64,000 bases of DNA from Myxococcus eversor (GTDB taxonomy: Bacteria > Myxococcota > Myxococcia > Myxococcales > Myxococcaceae): contig NZ_JAAIXY010000006.1 of assembly GCF_010894455.1 (NCBI RefSeq), positions 186,001 through 250,000 of the forward strand. Reading direction: 5' to 3'. A program made the translations under genes and the position numbers. Position 1 is the first letter of the stretch. Every line of letters starts with the position of its first letter. The notes under the pieces are model-generated. The model was given only the letters and a program-made list of their open reading frames with translations. It searched no databases and was not told where the DNA came from. Below are positions 18,826-30,007 of this stretch, in pieces.

Positions 18826-20223
18826 ATGCCGGGAAGCAGGGAAAACCGTCCCTGCGTGGACAGTGCGTTGGGTTGGACCCACTCCTCCTTCGATGAGTCG
18901 CTGGCGCGGGCGGTGGACGCCCAGCGACGAAGCGTGCTGGGCACGGGGGCGGCGGTGCGCCTCGTCGGCGCGCTGATCTTCCTGCTCGTCACCACGGCGC
19001 TGTGGCTGAGCGGCGGCGAGGACTGGCGCCCCTACCCGCTCCTGCTGGCCCCCTATGTGGGCGTGGCCACCATCCTCTTCGTCGTGAGGAACCGCCCGGA
19101 GGCGAGCTGGCTGGGCATCGTCCAGTCCCCCGTGGACGTCGCCCTCGTCTACGGCCTGCAGCACCTGGCCCTCCCCATCTCCCCCTTTCCGGCCGGGGTG
19201 GCGGGCTTCAGCCTGGGCCTGTTCGCCCTGGTCGTGACGCTCAGCGGGCTCGCCCTTCGCCCCACCGTCGTCTACGGCACCGCCGCGCTGTCGTCGGTGG
19301 CCCAGGCGGCGTTGATGCGCGAGGCCGGCGTGGGCTGGGGCGCCGTGGTCATCGCCGTCGTCACCCTGCTGATGGTCGCCGCGGTGAAGCACTACGGCAC
19401 CGGGCGGCTGCGCACGCTCGCGGGGGCCCTCACCCGCGTGGAAGTGGACAGTGCCCTGGAGGCCCGCCGCTTCCAGGAAGTCGATGAGGCCCGGCGCATC
19501 ATCGCGAGGATGCTCGACGAGGAGCACGCGAAGAACGACGAGCTCCGGGCGCTCCAGCGCGACAAGGAGCTGCTGACGCAGTTCCTCGTACACGACTTGC
19601 GCTCGCCCCTGTCGGCGCTGACCATGACGCTGGCCTGGATGGAGCAGGAGCTTCCCGAGGGCCACCTCCACGAGTCCGCTCGCACGGGCCTGGCCGTCAC
19701 CGCGCGCCTGGACCGGATGCTCACGGACTTGATGGACGTGACGCGGATGGAGCAGGGCCGGCTGGCGCCCCGCAAGGTGCCGCTCGACATGGGCCGCCTG
19801 CTGGAGGAGGTGCGCGGTTCGATGGAGAACGTGGGCCGCGCCCGCAAGCTCACCCTGGATGTCGTCACGCCCCGGGCGCTGGCGCTGCAAGGAGACCAGG
19901 AGCTGCTCTACCGCGTGGTGGAGAACCTGGCCACCAATGCGCTCCGCTATGCGCCCACGGGCGGCCGCGTGCGGCTGGAGGGCGGCATCGATGAGCGGGG
20001 CCCCTGGCTCGCGGTGCGCAACGATGGCCCGCCGGTTCCCGAGGACCTGCGCGCGCGCCTCTTCGACAAGTACGTGCAGGGCGACCAGGAGCGAGACAAC
20101 CGGCGGGGCTACGGCCTGGGGCTGTACTTCTCCCGGCTGGCCGTGGAGGCCCACGGAGGCAGGCTCTCCTTGGAGGACGCTCCCGACTGGCCCACGTCCT
20201 TCGTGGTGCGGCTGCCCGCCTGA
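18826..20223 (+). CDS. Membrane sensor histidine kinase
   Basis: About 465 residues. Five or six membrane helices fill residues about 40-190, with no evident extracytoplasmic sensor domain, so it may sense within the membrane. The dimerisation/phosphoacceptor helix carries [16 protein letters not shown]. The ATP-binding domain shows the N box [12 protein letters not shown], a partial G1 and the G2 motif [19 protein letters not shown] response-regulator partner is not adjacent. ATG 18826 is preferred; a GTG at 18796 would add ten residues, and neither has a strong ribosome-binding site. The 3' end meets the amidohydrolase gene from the other strand nine bases away. Confidence 0.85.
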   Translation: MPGSRENRPCVDSALGWTHSSFDESLARAVDAQRRSVLGTGAAVRLVGALIFLLVTTALWLSGGEDWRPYPLLLAPYVGVATILFVVRNRPEASWLGIVQSPVDVALVYGLQHLALPISPFPAGVAGFSLGLFALVVTLSGLALRPTVVYGTAALSSVAQAALMREAGVGWGAVVIAVVTLLMVAAVKHYGTGRLRTLAGALTRVEVDSALEARRFQEVDEARRIIARMLDEEHAKNDELRALQRDKELLTQFLVHDLRSPLSALTMTLAWMEQELPEGHLHESARTGLAVTARLDRMLTDLMDVTRMEQGRLAPRKVPLDMGRLLEEVRGSMENVGRARKLTLDVVTPRALALQGDQELLYRVVENLATNALRYAPTGGRVRLEGGIDERGPWLAVRNDGPPVPEDLRARLFDKYVQGDQERDNRRGYGLGLYFSRLAVEAHGGRLSLEDAPDWPTSFVVRLPA

Positions 20224-20232
20224 GCCGTCGAC

Positions 20233-21573
20233 TCAGCCGCGGGCACGCTGCCGGCGGCGGAGGATGCGCTCGACGTTGGAGCGGGCGCTCGCCATCACCG
20301 ACGACGCGTCCAGCGTGGTGAGCACGCCGTCCTTCAACACCGGCTTGCCGTCGATGAAGACGTGCGTCACGTCGCTGCCGCGCGCGGAGTGCACCAGCGG
20401 CGCCAGGACGTCCTCGGATGACGGGCCACAATGCAGGCCGCTCACGTCCACCACGGTGATATCGGCGCGCTTGCCCAGCTCGAGCGAGCCCACCTCGTCC
20501 TCCAGGCCGAGCGCCCGGGCGCCGTTCAGCGTGGCCATCTCCAGCACGCGCATGGGCGTCATCGCGCGAGGCCCCACGCGCGGGTTGTGCAGCACCGCCG
20601 CCAGCCGCATCTCGTTGAAGATATCGAGCGTGTTGTTGCAGGGCGCGCCATCCGCGCCCAACGCCACCGTCACGCCCGCCTCCAGCAGCTCCGGCACCTT
20701 GGCGATGCCCGAGGCGAGCTTGAGGTTGGAGCCAGGGCAGTGACACACCACGGTGTTCGTCTCACGGATGAGCTCCTGCTCCTCCGCGGACAGCCACACG
20801 CAGTGGGCCAGCGTCACGTGCCGCCCCGTCAGCCCCAGCGTGTGGAAGAAGTCGACGTTGTCCCGGCCGCCCGAGTACTGGCGCACCGCGTCCGTCTCCT
20901 TCGCGTTCTCACTGGCGTGGGTGTGGATGCGCACGTTGTGCTCGCGCGACAGCTTCGCCACCTCGCGCATCAGCTCCGGCGTGCAGGACAGCACGAAGCG
21001 GGGCGCGAAGGCGTAGCGCAGCCGGCCCTCGTGCGTGCCGTGCCATTTCTCCAGCAGCGCCAGGCTGTGGGCCAGCGACTCGGCGGTGGACTCGCGCAGC
21101 CCGTCGGGCACGTTGGCGCCCGCGTCCATCATCGCCTTGCCGCCCACCAGCCGGAAGCCCGAGTCCCGCGCGGACTCGAAGACGGCGTCGTAGTGGTGCA
21201 CGCTGCCCATGTCGAGCGCGGCCGTGGAGCCCGAGCGGATGAGCTCCGCGAAGGTCAGGTCCGCCGAGGCGCGCATCGAAGCCGCGTCGTGGGACGCCTC
21301 GAAGGGCCAGATGCGCTCGCGAAGCCAGTCGAGCAGCTCCATGCCATCCGCGCGTCCCCGGAACAGCGTCTGACAGGCGTGCAGGTGGCCATGGATGAGG
21401 CCCGGCAGCACCACCTTCCCCGCCATGTCCATGACTCGTCGCGTGCCACGGGCCTTCAGGCCCCGGCCCACCTTCGCGATGCGCCCGTCCTGCACGAGGA
21501 CGTCCGCGCCCACGAGCACCTCGCGCTCGCGGTTCATCGTCACCACGGTGCCGCCAGTCAGAAGCAGATCCAC
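20233..21573 (-). CDS. Amidohydrolase, TrzA/MtaD/SsnA family (nucleoside or guanine-type deaminase)
   Basis: 446 residues, usual length. The metal site is visible: HGHLHACQ early on, later HTHASE and ALGADGAPCNNT. This family deaminates adenosine-like compounds (S-adenosylhomocysteine, methylthioadenosine), guanine or s-triazines. The start is GTG 21573, 16 bases after the cytidine deaminase gene on the same strand, so they are likely co-transcribed. With the nucleoside transporter and thymidine phosphorylase nearby, a role in nucleoside or base salvage is the most likely; the exact substrate is not readable from the sequence. Confidence 0.8.
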   Translation of the reverse strand: MDLLLTGGTVVTMNREREVLVGADVLVQDGRIAKVGRGLKARGTRRVMDMAGKVVLPGLIHGHLHACQTLFRGRADGMELLDWLRERIWPFEASHDAASMRASADLTFAELIRSGSTAALDMGSVHHYDAVFESARDSGFRLVGGKAMMDAGANVPDGLRESTAESLAHSLALLEKWHGTHEGRLRYAFAPRFVLSCTPELMREVAKLSREHNVRIHTHASENAKETDAVRQYSGGRDNVDFFHTLGLTGRHVTLAHCVWLSAEEQELIRETNTVVCHCPGSNLKLASGIAKVPELLEAGVTVALGADGAPCNNTLDIFNEMRLAAVLHNPRVGPRAMTPMRVLEMATLNGARALGLEDEVGSLELGKRADITVVDVSGLHCGPSSEDVLAPLVHSARGSDVTHVFIDGKPVLKDGVLTTLDASSVMASARSNVERILRRRQRARG

Positions 21574-21589
21574 GGGTGCTCAGGCTCTC

Positions 21590-21994
21590 TTAGAGGAAGT
21601 CCTTGGTGAAGGCGTGCGGCAGCAGCTCGCCCAGGGAATAGCGCGCCTCGTCCCCACGAGGGGTGCGGCTGCGCACCTGCATCCGCGACGGACCGAACTC
21701 AGCCATCACCTGACGGCACATGCCGCACGGAGGAACGGGCGTGTCCGAGTCGGCCACGACAGCCACCGCCACGGGCTGGGAGCGGCCCTGCGCCACGCCC
21801 GCGGCGAAGGCATTGCGCTCCGCGCACACGGTGAGGCCGTAGGTGGCGTTCTCCACGTTGCAGCCGGCCATCACCGAGCCATCCGCGTACAGAATCGCGG
21901 CGCCCACCGGGAAGCGGGAGTATGGCACGTGCGCCCGCTCGCGCACCCGGGTGGCCTCTTCGAACAGCCGCTCCCAGGGAATCTCATCCGCCAT
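21590..21994 (-). CDS. cdd: Cytidine deaminase
   Basis: 134 residues, the normal length of the homotetrameric type. Zinc and catalytic motifs are present: GCNVENATYGLTVCAERNA with the catalytic glutamate in CAE, and PPCGMCRQVMAEF with two zinc cysteines. It converts cytidine and deoxycytidine to uridine and deoxyuridine. The upstream base run GGAAGG before ATG 21994 can serve as ribosome-binding site. It lies between a PilZ-domain gene (31 bases upstream) and the amidohydrolase (16 bases downstream). Confidence 0.95.
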   Translation of the reverse strand: MADEIPWERLFEEATRVRERAHVPYSRFPVGAAILYADGSVMAGCNVENATYGLTVCAERNAFAAGVAQGRSQPVAVAVVADSDTPVPPCGMCRQVMAEFGPSRMQVRSRTPRGDEARYSLGELLPHAFTKDFL

Positions 21995-22025
21995 GTCGCC
22001 GCCTTCCGAGGTGACGGGGTGGGTC

Positions 22026-22370
22026 TCAGCGAGGTTCGCCCTGGAGTCGCATGTCGTCCAGGTGACGGGCGATGGCCAGCTCCGCCTCCACTGGCAGGTC
22101 CTCGAAGCGCACGTGGGCGGCGGGGCCTTGCGGGCCGTCCGTCACGTGGAGCACCTCGCCCCTGGCTTCCACTTCGTCGGGGAGGATGGGCAGCGTGAAG
22201 CGCACCTCCACCTTCGCGCCCGCCTCCAGCCCGGGGCCATTCCAGGCGCAGCCGCCCAGGGACAGGTCCCCATCCCGCGCCTCGAAGTCCGCCGAGCTGC
22301 CCGCCCGGCGCACCTTCAGGCGCATGGGAATCCGGGGGGAGTCGCGCCGGTCCTCGGCCTTGTCGCTCAT
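22026..22370 (-). CDS. PilZ-domain protein
   Basis: About 114 residues, a stand-alone PilZ domain. The c-di-GMP-binding signatures are intact: an arginine cluster with RRDSPR at about residues 8-13 and the D-x-S-x-x-G motif as DLSLGG. It should bind cyclic di-GMP and act on a protein partner. Start ATG 22370 has GAGAGGA eight bases upstream; another in-frame ATG at 22391 is possible. It sits directly before cytidine deaminase, 31 bases away, with no obvious functional link. Confidence 0.85.
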   Translation of the reverse strand: MSDKAEDRRDSPRIPMRLKVRRAGSSADFEARDGDLSLGGCAWNGPGLEAGAKVEVRFTLPILPDEVEARGEVLHVTDGPQGPAAHVRFEDLPVEAELAIARHLDDMRLQGEPR

Positions 22371-22411
22371 CGAGTTGTTCCTCTCGGCCATCGCCGTTCC
22401 AGTCCTGACGC

Positions 22412-22645
22412 TCATGCCCGTACCACGGTCGGAAGCGCCTGGGAGGTGGCCCGCCCACGAGTCCACGCGCGCGGCTCACCCGGCCCCGCCAGCGGGGCAT
22501 CGTCCGGGAAGTCGAAGCCCATCCTCGGCTCCCACTCCCAGGCCCCCCGGCGAACGGCCACGGCCGCCTCCGTCACGTGTTCATGAAGCACCATCCGCCG
22601 CCCATCATACGCTTGCCCACCCGCCAGGGAGGCGCCGAATTTCAA
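22412..22645 (-). CDS. Possible small protein, unknown
   Basis: 77 residues from a TTG start, in the same orientation as and just before the PilZ gene. It has no signal peptide, membrane helix or known motif. GC-rich third positions suit coding DNA but are seen in antisense frames here as well. If it is not a gene, then 22371-22759 is a plain intergenic region of about 390 bases with no other structure that I can see. Confidence 0.3.
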   Translation of the reverse strand: MKFGASLAGGQAYDGRRMVLHEHVTEAAVAVRRGAWEWEPRMGFDFPDDAPLAGPGEPRAWTRGRATSQALPTVVRA

Positions 22646-22759
22646 CCCCCGGACGGGTTCGCCCGGGAATGTCCTGTACCAGGAGTGCGCCCCATTGCCG
22701 CCGCGCGTCGAACCCGGCGGGCCCAGGGCCCGTTCACGCCCCGGGGTGCGCCGGAGGAC

Positions 22760-23170
22760 TCAAGGGGGGACGTCCTCGTTCCGGGTGTCCCACCACTCCT
22801 CGCCGTAGCTGATGAAGATCTGCTCGCCGGGGTGGATGTCCCGCAGGGCGTAGAAGGTGAAGATGTCGCGGTCCGCCGCCCGGTAGTACGCGGCGGTGGG
22901 CTCCTTCGCGTGGTTGTAGAGCATGCCGTAGCCCAGCACGAGCGCGACCCAGTCCCCCGCGGGCTGCTGCTCTCGCTCGCCCCAGCGAATCTGGAAGACG
23001 TAGTCGTCGAGCGGGGGATGCCGCGTGTGCTTCTGCAGCATCTTGAGGTAGCGACACTCCTCGATGAGTTCGCCCGCCTTGATGAATTCATCGGTGAAGA
23101 CGCCGAAGCCCCACTCGCAGGGCCGGACCTTCACTCCCGGATGGAGATACAGCGCTTCGCCCGTGTTCAT
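22760..23170 (-). CDS. SET-domain protein (putative protein lysine methyltransferase)
   Basis: 136 residues, almost exactly one SET domain without pre- or post-SET cysteine regions. The family's two hallmark motifs can be seen: GYGMLYNHAKEPTA, equivalent to the eukaryotic RFINHSCxPN core with its N-H pair, and FYALRDIHPGEQIFISYGEEWW, equivalent to the GEELTxDYG motif with its catalytic tyrosine. The N-terminal part GFGVFTDEFIKAGELIEE matches the GxGVFA...I..GE.I start of the fold. It probably transfers methyl groups from SAM to lysine of some protein; bacterial SET targets are mostly unknown. It is a single gene on the minus strand, 80 bases upstream of the thymidine phosphorylase gene's end. 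Confidence 0.82.
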   Translation of the reverse strand: MNTGEALYLHPGVKVRPCEWGFGVFTDEFIKAGELIEECRYLKMLQKHTRHPPLDDYVFQIRWGEREQQPAGDWVALVLGYGMLYNHAKEPTAAYYRAADRDIFTFYALRDIHPGEQIFISYGEEWWDTRNEDVPP

Positions 23171-23250
23171 GCGTCCCTGCCGCCGTTGGGACCGGAAAGA
23201 TGCCGCGTTCCGGGGCGGAGGTGAAGAACAGAGCGAAGCGCCGAGCCGCC

Positions 23251-24555
23251 CTACTCCACCCGCTCGCGCACCAGCGGACGGGGCGCGGGGGCGGCATCGC
23301 CGAAGTGGTATGCGGCCACCAGGCGGGCCTTCACTCCCTCCACCGGGGCCTCGTCGTTGTAGTGCACGCGCACCACGGGCTCGCCCTTCGTCACCGCTTC
23401 GCCCGTCTTCTTCAGGAGGGTGAAGCCCACGGCGGGGTCGATCTTGCTGTCCACCCGCTGACGTCCGGCGCCGAGCGCCACGCCCGCCAGGCCCACGCCC
23501 TCCGTGTCGATGCCCGTCACGTACCCATCCCGGGGCGCCACCACGTCCACCGTGGAGCGAGCCTGGGGCAACAGCGAGTAGTCGTCGATGGAGCGCGGGT
23601 CTCCCCCCTGCGACAGGACGATCTCCTTCAGCTTGCGCAGCGCGCTGCCGTCCTCCACGGACTTGCGCAGCTTCTCGCGCGCCTCGTCCACGGTGGCTGC
23701 CTTCTTGCCGAGCACCAGCATCTCCGCCGTCAGCGCGTAGGTGATTTCGGTGTAGTCGTCCGGGGCCTCGCCGCGGAGCATGTCCACCGCCTCCATCACC
23801 TCCAGCGCGTTGCCCACCTTGCGCCCGAGCGGCTGGTCCATGTCCGTCAGCAGCGCGACGACCTTGCGCCCCATCTCCGCGCCCAGGCCAATCATCGTCC
23901 GGGCCAGCGTGCGGGCGTCCTCGTCGCGCTTCATGAACGCGCCGCTGCCCACCTTCACGTCCAGCACCAGCGCGTCGATGCCCTCCGCCAGCTTCTTGCT
24001 CATGATGGAGGACGCAATCAGCGGGATGCAGTCCACCGTCGCCGTCACATCACGCAGCGCGTAGAGCTTCTTGTCCGCGGGCGCCACCTGCGCCGTCTGG
24101 CCAATCAGGCAGCAGCCGACCTCGCGGACCAGCCGACGGTACTCGGCCGTCGACAGGTTCACATTGAAGCCGGGGATGGACTCCAGCTTGTCCAGCGTCC
24201 CGCCCGTGTGGCCCAGGCCCCGGCCCGAAATCATCGGCACCGGCACCCCGCACGCCGCGGCCAGGGGGGCCAGGCTGAGCGACACCTTGTCGCCCACGCC
24301 GCCCGTCGAATGCTTGTCCACCTTCACGGCCGGGGTGTCGGACAGGTCCAGCACCTCGCCGGATTCGAGCATGGCGCGCGCCCAGGCGCCCAGCTCCCGG
24401 GAATCCATCCCCCGGAAGAAGACGGCCATGCACATGGCCGCCATCTGATAGTCCGCCACCGTCCCCGCCGTATACGCCTGGATGAATGAGCGGATGTCCG
24501 CCGGCTCCAGCCGGCCTCCATCCCGCTTCGACTTGATGAGCTCGTAGGGTTGCAC
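23251..24555 (-). CDS. deoA: Thymidine / pyrimidine-nucleoside phosphorylase
   Basis: About 434 residues, normal for the family. It opens with QPYELIKSKRDGG and carries KHSTGGVGDKVSL (the phosphate/nucleoside site), ISGRGLGHTGGTLDKLESI and DVKVGSGAFMK. It splits thymidine or uridine with phosphate into base and (deoxy)ribose-1-phosphate. Start is GTG 24555; upstream codons do not offer a better one, and the divergent BMP lipoprotein gene begins 78 bases away, so both promoters must lie in 24556-24633. Sitting back-to-back with a nucleoside ABC transporter fits a salvage role. Confidence 0.95.
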   Translation of the reverse strand: MQPYELIKSKRDGGRLEPADIRSFIQAYTAGTVADYQMAAMCMAVFFRGMDSRELGAWARAMLESGEVLDLSDTPAVKVDKHSTGGVGDKVSLSLAPLAAACGVPVPMISGRGLGHTGGTLDKLESIPGFNVNLSTAEYRRLVREVGCCLIGQTAQVAPADKKLYALRDVTATVDCIPLIASSIMSKKLAEGIDALVLDVKVGSGAFMKRDEDARTLARTMIGLGAEMGRKVVALLTDMDQPLGRKVGNALEVMEAVDMLRGEAPDDYTEITYALTAEMLVLGKKAATVDEAREKLRKSVEDGSALRKLKEIVLSQGGDPRSIDDYSLLPQARSTVDVVAPRDGYVTGIDTEGVGLAGVALGAGRQRVDSKIDPAVGFTLLKKTGEAVTKGEPVVRVHYNDEAPVEGVKARLVAAYHFGDAAPAPRPLVRERVE

Positions 24556-24633
24556 GGGAACTGCCCATACCAGGAACCTGGGCCCCCATGCACTTCCGCG
24601 AAAGGCGCCGCCGCATCTGGTAGATAGCCAGCC

Positions 24634-25823
24634 ATGACGCTTCGCCTTCAGGTCCTCGCCCTCACGGCGCTCCTCTGCGCCTGTTCCAAGCAGAAGGAAG
24701 AGACGCCCCCCTCCGGCGCTCCGGCCCCCGCCTCCGCTCAGCAGGAGGCGAAGAAGCCCATCCCCGTGGGCCTCGTCATCGACGTGGGCGGCCGGGGTGA
24801 TCACTCGTTCAACGATGCCGCGCTGCGAGGCCTGGAGCTGTGGGCCGCCGGCAAGCGTTACGAGGGCGGCAAGTACGTGGACGCCACGCCGGACGACGTG
24901 CGCAAGTCCCTGCCGGGCCACCTGGCCTCCATTGCCTCCACCCTCCAGCCCCTGCCCATCCAGCCCGTCGTCCTCCAGAGCAAGGCCCAGGAGGACTACA
25001 TCCCCAACCTCCAGCTCCTCGTGGACCGGGGCACCCAGCTCACCATCGGCAACGGCTACATGCTGGCCAACGCCGTGCGCACGTCGGCCCAGGAGAACCC
25101 CCAGGCCCGCTTCCTGCTCATCGACAGCCAGGTGCTGGATGCCCAGGGCAAGACGCTGCGGCTGCCCAACGTGCGCACCGTCCTCTTCAAGGAGCACGAG
25201 GGCAGCTTCCTCGTCGGCGCGCTCGCGGGCCTCGTCACGAAGACGAACAAGGTGGGCTTCGTGGGCGGCATCGAGGTGCCCCTCATCCAGCGCTTCGAGG
25301 TCGGCTACCGCGCCGGCGTGAAGACGACGAAGCCCGAGGCCGCCCAGGCCCTGATGTCCGTGTACACCGGCAGCTTCAACGACATGGCCGCGGGCAAGCA
25401 GGTGGCGCAGGACCTCATCGCCAAGGGCGCGGACGTCATCTTCCACGCTGCGGGCTCGGACGGCATCGGCGTCATCCAGGCGGTGAAGGAGGCGCGCGCG
25501 GCCGGCAAGAACGTGTACGCCATCGGCGTGGACTCGGACCAGTCGCACGTGGCGCCGGAGGCCATCCTCACCTCCATGCTGAAGCACACGGACCTGGTCG
25601 TGTACCAGGCCGCCAAGGACCTGGTGGACGGCAAGTTCACCGCCACCGAGCTGCTGCTGGGCCTCAAGGAGAACGCGGTGGCCATGGCCGAGGTGCGCGT
25701 GGACTTCCCCGGCAAGGCGGAGGCGCTCCAGAAGGTGGAGGGGCTGCGCCAGCGCGTCATCTCCGGACAGCTCCAGGTGCCTTCCGTCCCGGCGGACCTC
25801 GCCACCTTCCAGGCCGCCGCGCC

Positions 25824-25827
<4 letters not shown>
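24634..25827 (+). CDS. BMP-family nucleoside-binding lipoprotein of an ABC transporter
   Basis: 397 residues. The signal ends in the lipobox LLCAC, followed by a Ser/Lys/Glu/Pro linker. The mature domain has the Bmp/PnrA fold: VGLVIDVGGRGDHSFNDAA near the start, VLFKEHEGSFLVGALAG, KVGFVGGIEVPLIQRFEVGY and IFHAAGSDGIGVIQA. PnrA-type proteins bind purine and pyrimidine nucleosides in the periplasm and pass them to the transporter encoded by the next three genes. Its stop codon overlaps a CTG that may start the ATPase gene. Confidence 0.92.
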
Positions 25828-27591
<1,764 letters not shown>

Positions 27592-27599
<8 letters not shown>

Positions 27600-28737
27600 G
27601 CGGACGCGGCAGGCCCTGCCCTCGGTGCTGTCGGTGCTGTTGTCGCTCGTGGTGTGCTGGATGCTCATCGCCTTCAGCCGGGACACGGACGGCCTGGCCA
27701 CCGCCACTGCGGCCTATCTCCAGATGCTCTGGGGCGGCGTGGGCGACTGGCCCCGCTTCCTCGACGGCGCCCCCATCACCGTGCTCACCCGTCCGTTGGG
27801 CGAAGCGGCGATGAAGGCCGCGCTGCTCACCCTCACCGGCCTGTCCGTGGCGGTGGCCTTCAAGGTGGGCCTGTTCAACATCGGTGCCCAGGGACAGATG
27901 CTGCTCGGCGCGCTCGCCGCAGCGGTGGTGGGCGCGCACGTGGCCCTGCCCGGCGTGCTGCACATCCCGGCCGCGCTCCTCGCCGCCGCGCTGGCCGGAG
28001 GCGCCTGGGCGGGCATCGCCGGCGCGCTCAAGCTCTACCGGGGCGTGCACGAGGTCATCTCCACCATCATGCTCAACTGGGTGGCGGTGCGGCTGGTGGA
28101 CAACTGGCTCGTCGTGGGGCCCCTGCGCGGAGTGGCCGAGGCCGGCGCGTCCATCACCGGCACCGCCGAAATCCACCCCACCGCGACGCTGCCGCGCCTC
28201 CTGGGCGACATGTCCCGCCTCAACCTGGGTTTCGTCATCGCCACCGTCGCCGCCGCGGCGGTGTGGGCGTGGCTGACGCGCACCCGCTCCGGCTTCGAGA
28301 CGCGCGCGGTGGGCTTGGGTGATGAGGCAGCTCGCGCCGCGGGCATCCCCGTGGCGCGGCGCGCGGGGCTGGCCATGGCGCTGGCCGGAGCGCTGGCGGG
28401 GCTCGCTGGCGCGGTGCTGGTGCTGGGCACGGAAGGCCGCTACCCGGGCACGCTGGGCGCGCCCTACGGCTTCGACGGCATCGCCATCGCGCTCATCGGC
28501 AACAACCACCCGCTGGGCGTGGGCGCCGCGGCACTCTTCTTCGGCGTGCTGCGAGCAGGTGGCACGCGCATGCAGCTGCTCGACGTGCACAAGAGCTTCC
28601 CCGAGCTCATCCAGGGCCTCGCGCTGCTCTTCGTGGCCGGACGCCTCATCTGGCTGGCCGCGCTGCGCCGTCGAAGCGCACCAAAGCCCGTCACGGCCGC
28701 GCCGCCCGCTCCGACCGCGCAGGTGCCCCATGCTTGA
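27592..28737 (+). CDS. Nucleoside ABC transporter permease, first subunit
   Basis: 381 residues, about nine membrane helices. It has the branched-chain/ribose-type permease core typical of BMP-linked importers: FKVGLFNIGAQGQMLLGAL, GVHEVISTIMLNW and GFETRAVGLGDEAARAAGI. It forms the membrane channel with the second permease. Start ATG 27592 overlaps the end of the ATPase gene (stop 27597-27599). The C-terminal tail is Ala/Pro-rich. Confidence 0.93.
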
Positions 28738-29659
28738 AATCCTCCACCGGCTGCTGTTCGCCACGCTGGACGCGGCCCCCGCGCTCGTCTTCGCCGCCCT
28801 GGGCGCGGTGCTCTCCGAGCGCGCCGGCGTCGTCGCCGTGGGCGTGGAGGGGATGATGCGCGTGGGCGCCTTCTGCGCCGCGGTGGCCGCGCTCGTCATG
28901 CCTACTCCCGCGGCCGTGGGCATGGGCATGCTCGCGGGCGCCGCGCTGGCGGCGGTGCACGGCTTCCTGTGCATCCGCTGGCGCTCGGACCAGGTCGTGT
29001 CCGGCATCGCCCTCAACCTGGTGGCCCTGGCTGGAGGGACGTTCCTGCTCGAGACGCACTTCGGGCCCAACGGGACACCGCCCATCCAACAGCTCCCGCC
29101 CCTCCACTGGCCCGAGCTCGCCTCGGTGCCCCTCCTGGGCGCGCTCTCCGGCCACGCGGCCCCCACGTACCTGGCACTGCTGTTGCCGCTGCTGCTCCAA
29201 GGAATGTTGACCCGCACCCCCCTGGGACTGCGCCTGCGCGCGGTGGGCGACAAGCCCCACGCGGTGGCCACCCTGGGTCTTTCCGTTCCCGCCTTGAGGT
29301 GGGGCGCGGTGCTGGGCGGCGGACTGCTCGCGGGCCTGGGCGGCGCGGTGCTCTCCACCACCGTGTTGGACCGCTTCGAGCAGCACACGCCCGCGGGCCT
29401 GGGCTTCATGGCCCTGGCCGCCATGGTGTTCGGCCGCTGGACGCCCATGGGCGCCTTCGCCGCCGCGGCCTTCTTCGCCTTCGGCAACGCGCTGCGAATC
29501 GGCCTGGCCTCCAGCGCCCCAGGCCTCCTGGAGCTGGTGCCCCAGGGCGTCCTGCTCGCCCTGCCCTACCTGCTGACGCTCCTGGTCCTCACCTTCCAGG
29601 GCCAGCGCAACAGCACCCCGGCCTCACTCGGCGTCCCATACGAGCAGGAGTCCCGCTGA
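28730..29659 (+). CDS. Nucleoside ABC transporter permease, second subunit
   Basis: About 309 residues with eight or nine membrane helices. Motifs: LSERAGVVAVGVEGMMRVGAF near the N-terminus, RWRSDQVVSGIALNLVALAGG and GLRLRAVGDKPHAVATLG, matching the YufQ/second permease of BMP-type systems. ATG 28730 is inside the end of the first permease gene (its stop is at 28735-28737). It is the last gene of the transporter operon; a large inverted repeat begins at its stop codon. Confidence 0.93.
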   Translation: MLEILHRLLFATLDAAPALVFAALGAVLSERAGVVAVGVEGMMRVGAFCAAVAALVMPTPAAVGMGMLAGAALAAVHGFLCIRWRSDQVVSGIALNLVALAGGTFLLETHFGPNGTPPIQQLPPLHWPELASVPLLGALSGHAAPTYLALLLPLLLQGMLTRTPLGLRLRAVGDKPHAVATLGLSVPALRWGAVLGGGLLAGLGGAVLSTTVLDRFEQHTPAGLGFMALAAMVFGRWTPMGAFAAAAFFAFGNALRIGLASSAPGLLELVPQGVLLALPYLLTLLVLTFQGQRNSTPASLGVPYEQESR

Positions 29660-29724
29660 GGTCACTCGATCCACTAGAGTCATTCCATACCCGGGTATAG
29701 AATGATTCCTGGTCAGAAGTGACC
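29660..29724. repeat. 65-bp nested inverted repeat after the nucleoside transporter operon
   Basis: An inner near-perfect palindrome of 26 bases (29680-29705; 13-base arms, one mismatch, centre CCCGGG) is flanked symmetrically by a perfect seven-base inverted pair, GGTCACT at 29660-29666 and AGTGACC at 29718-29724. It begins on the base after the permease stop codon. It could be a strong hairpin in the transcript, an operator, or a small palindromic element. No T run follows. Confidence 0.7.
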
Positions 29725-30007
29725 CCTAGGTGTCGGATGGCCAACGTCGCCTCCTTCGAATGGTGGAGAAAGACGACACTCCAACCCCTTGCGGTTATTG
29801 AAACTAACTCCGGGTTTCTCCGGGATTGAGACACAGGGCGTCGGAAATCCCGGCGGCACGGGCCTCGCATATAGAGGCCAGGTCGGGCCGCGCCGGAATG
29901 GAATCAGGCCACCGGGGGGAGGCTTCATCCAGTCTGACGCAAGGCCCGGAGGGACTCCTTGTGAAACCCGGGCCCGGTCGGTCCGGTCAACACGGCGGGG
30001 GTGGGTG
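29725..30007. other. Intergenic leader upstream of the REC-kinase gene
   Basis: Together with the inverted repeat before it, 348 bases without a gene. It contains an AT-richer patch at about 29790-29825, where a promoter for the next gene might be, but no box pair is convincing. Nothing else is seen. Confidence 0.4.

Noticed and set aside
20219..20236. Small hairpin CTGAG...CTCAG between the sensor kinase and amidohydrolase genes
   Set aside because: Only five base pairs, and it is made of the two stop-codon regions; too weak to call a terminator.
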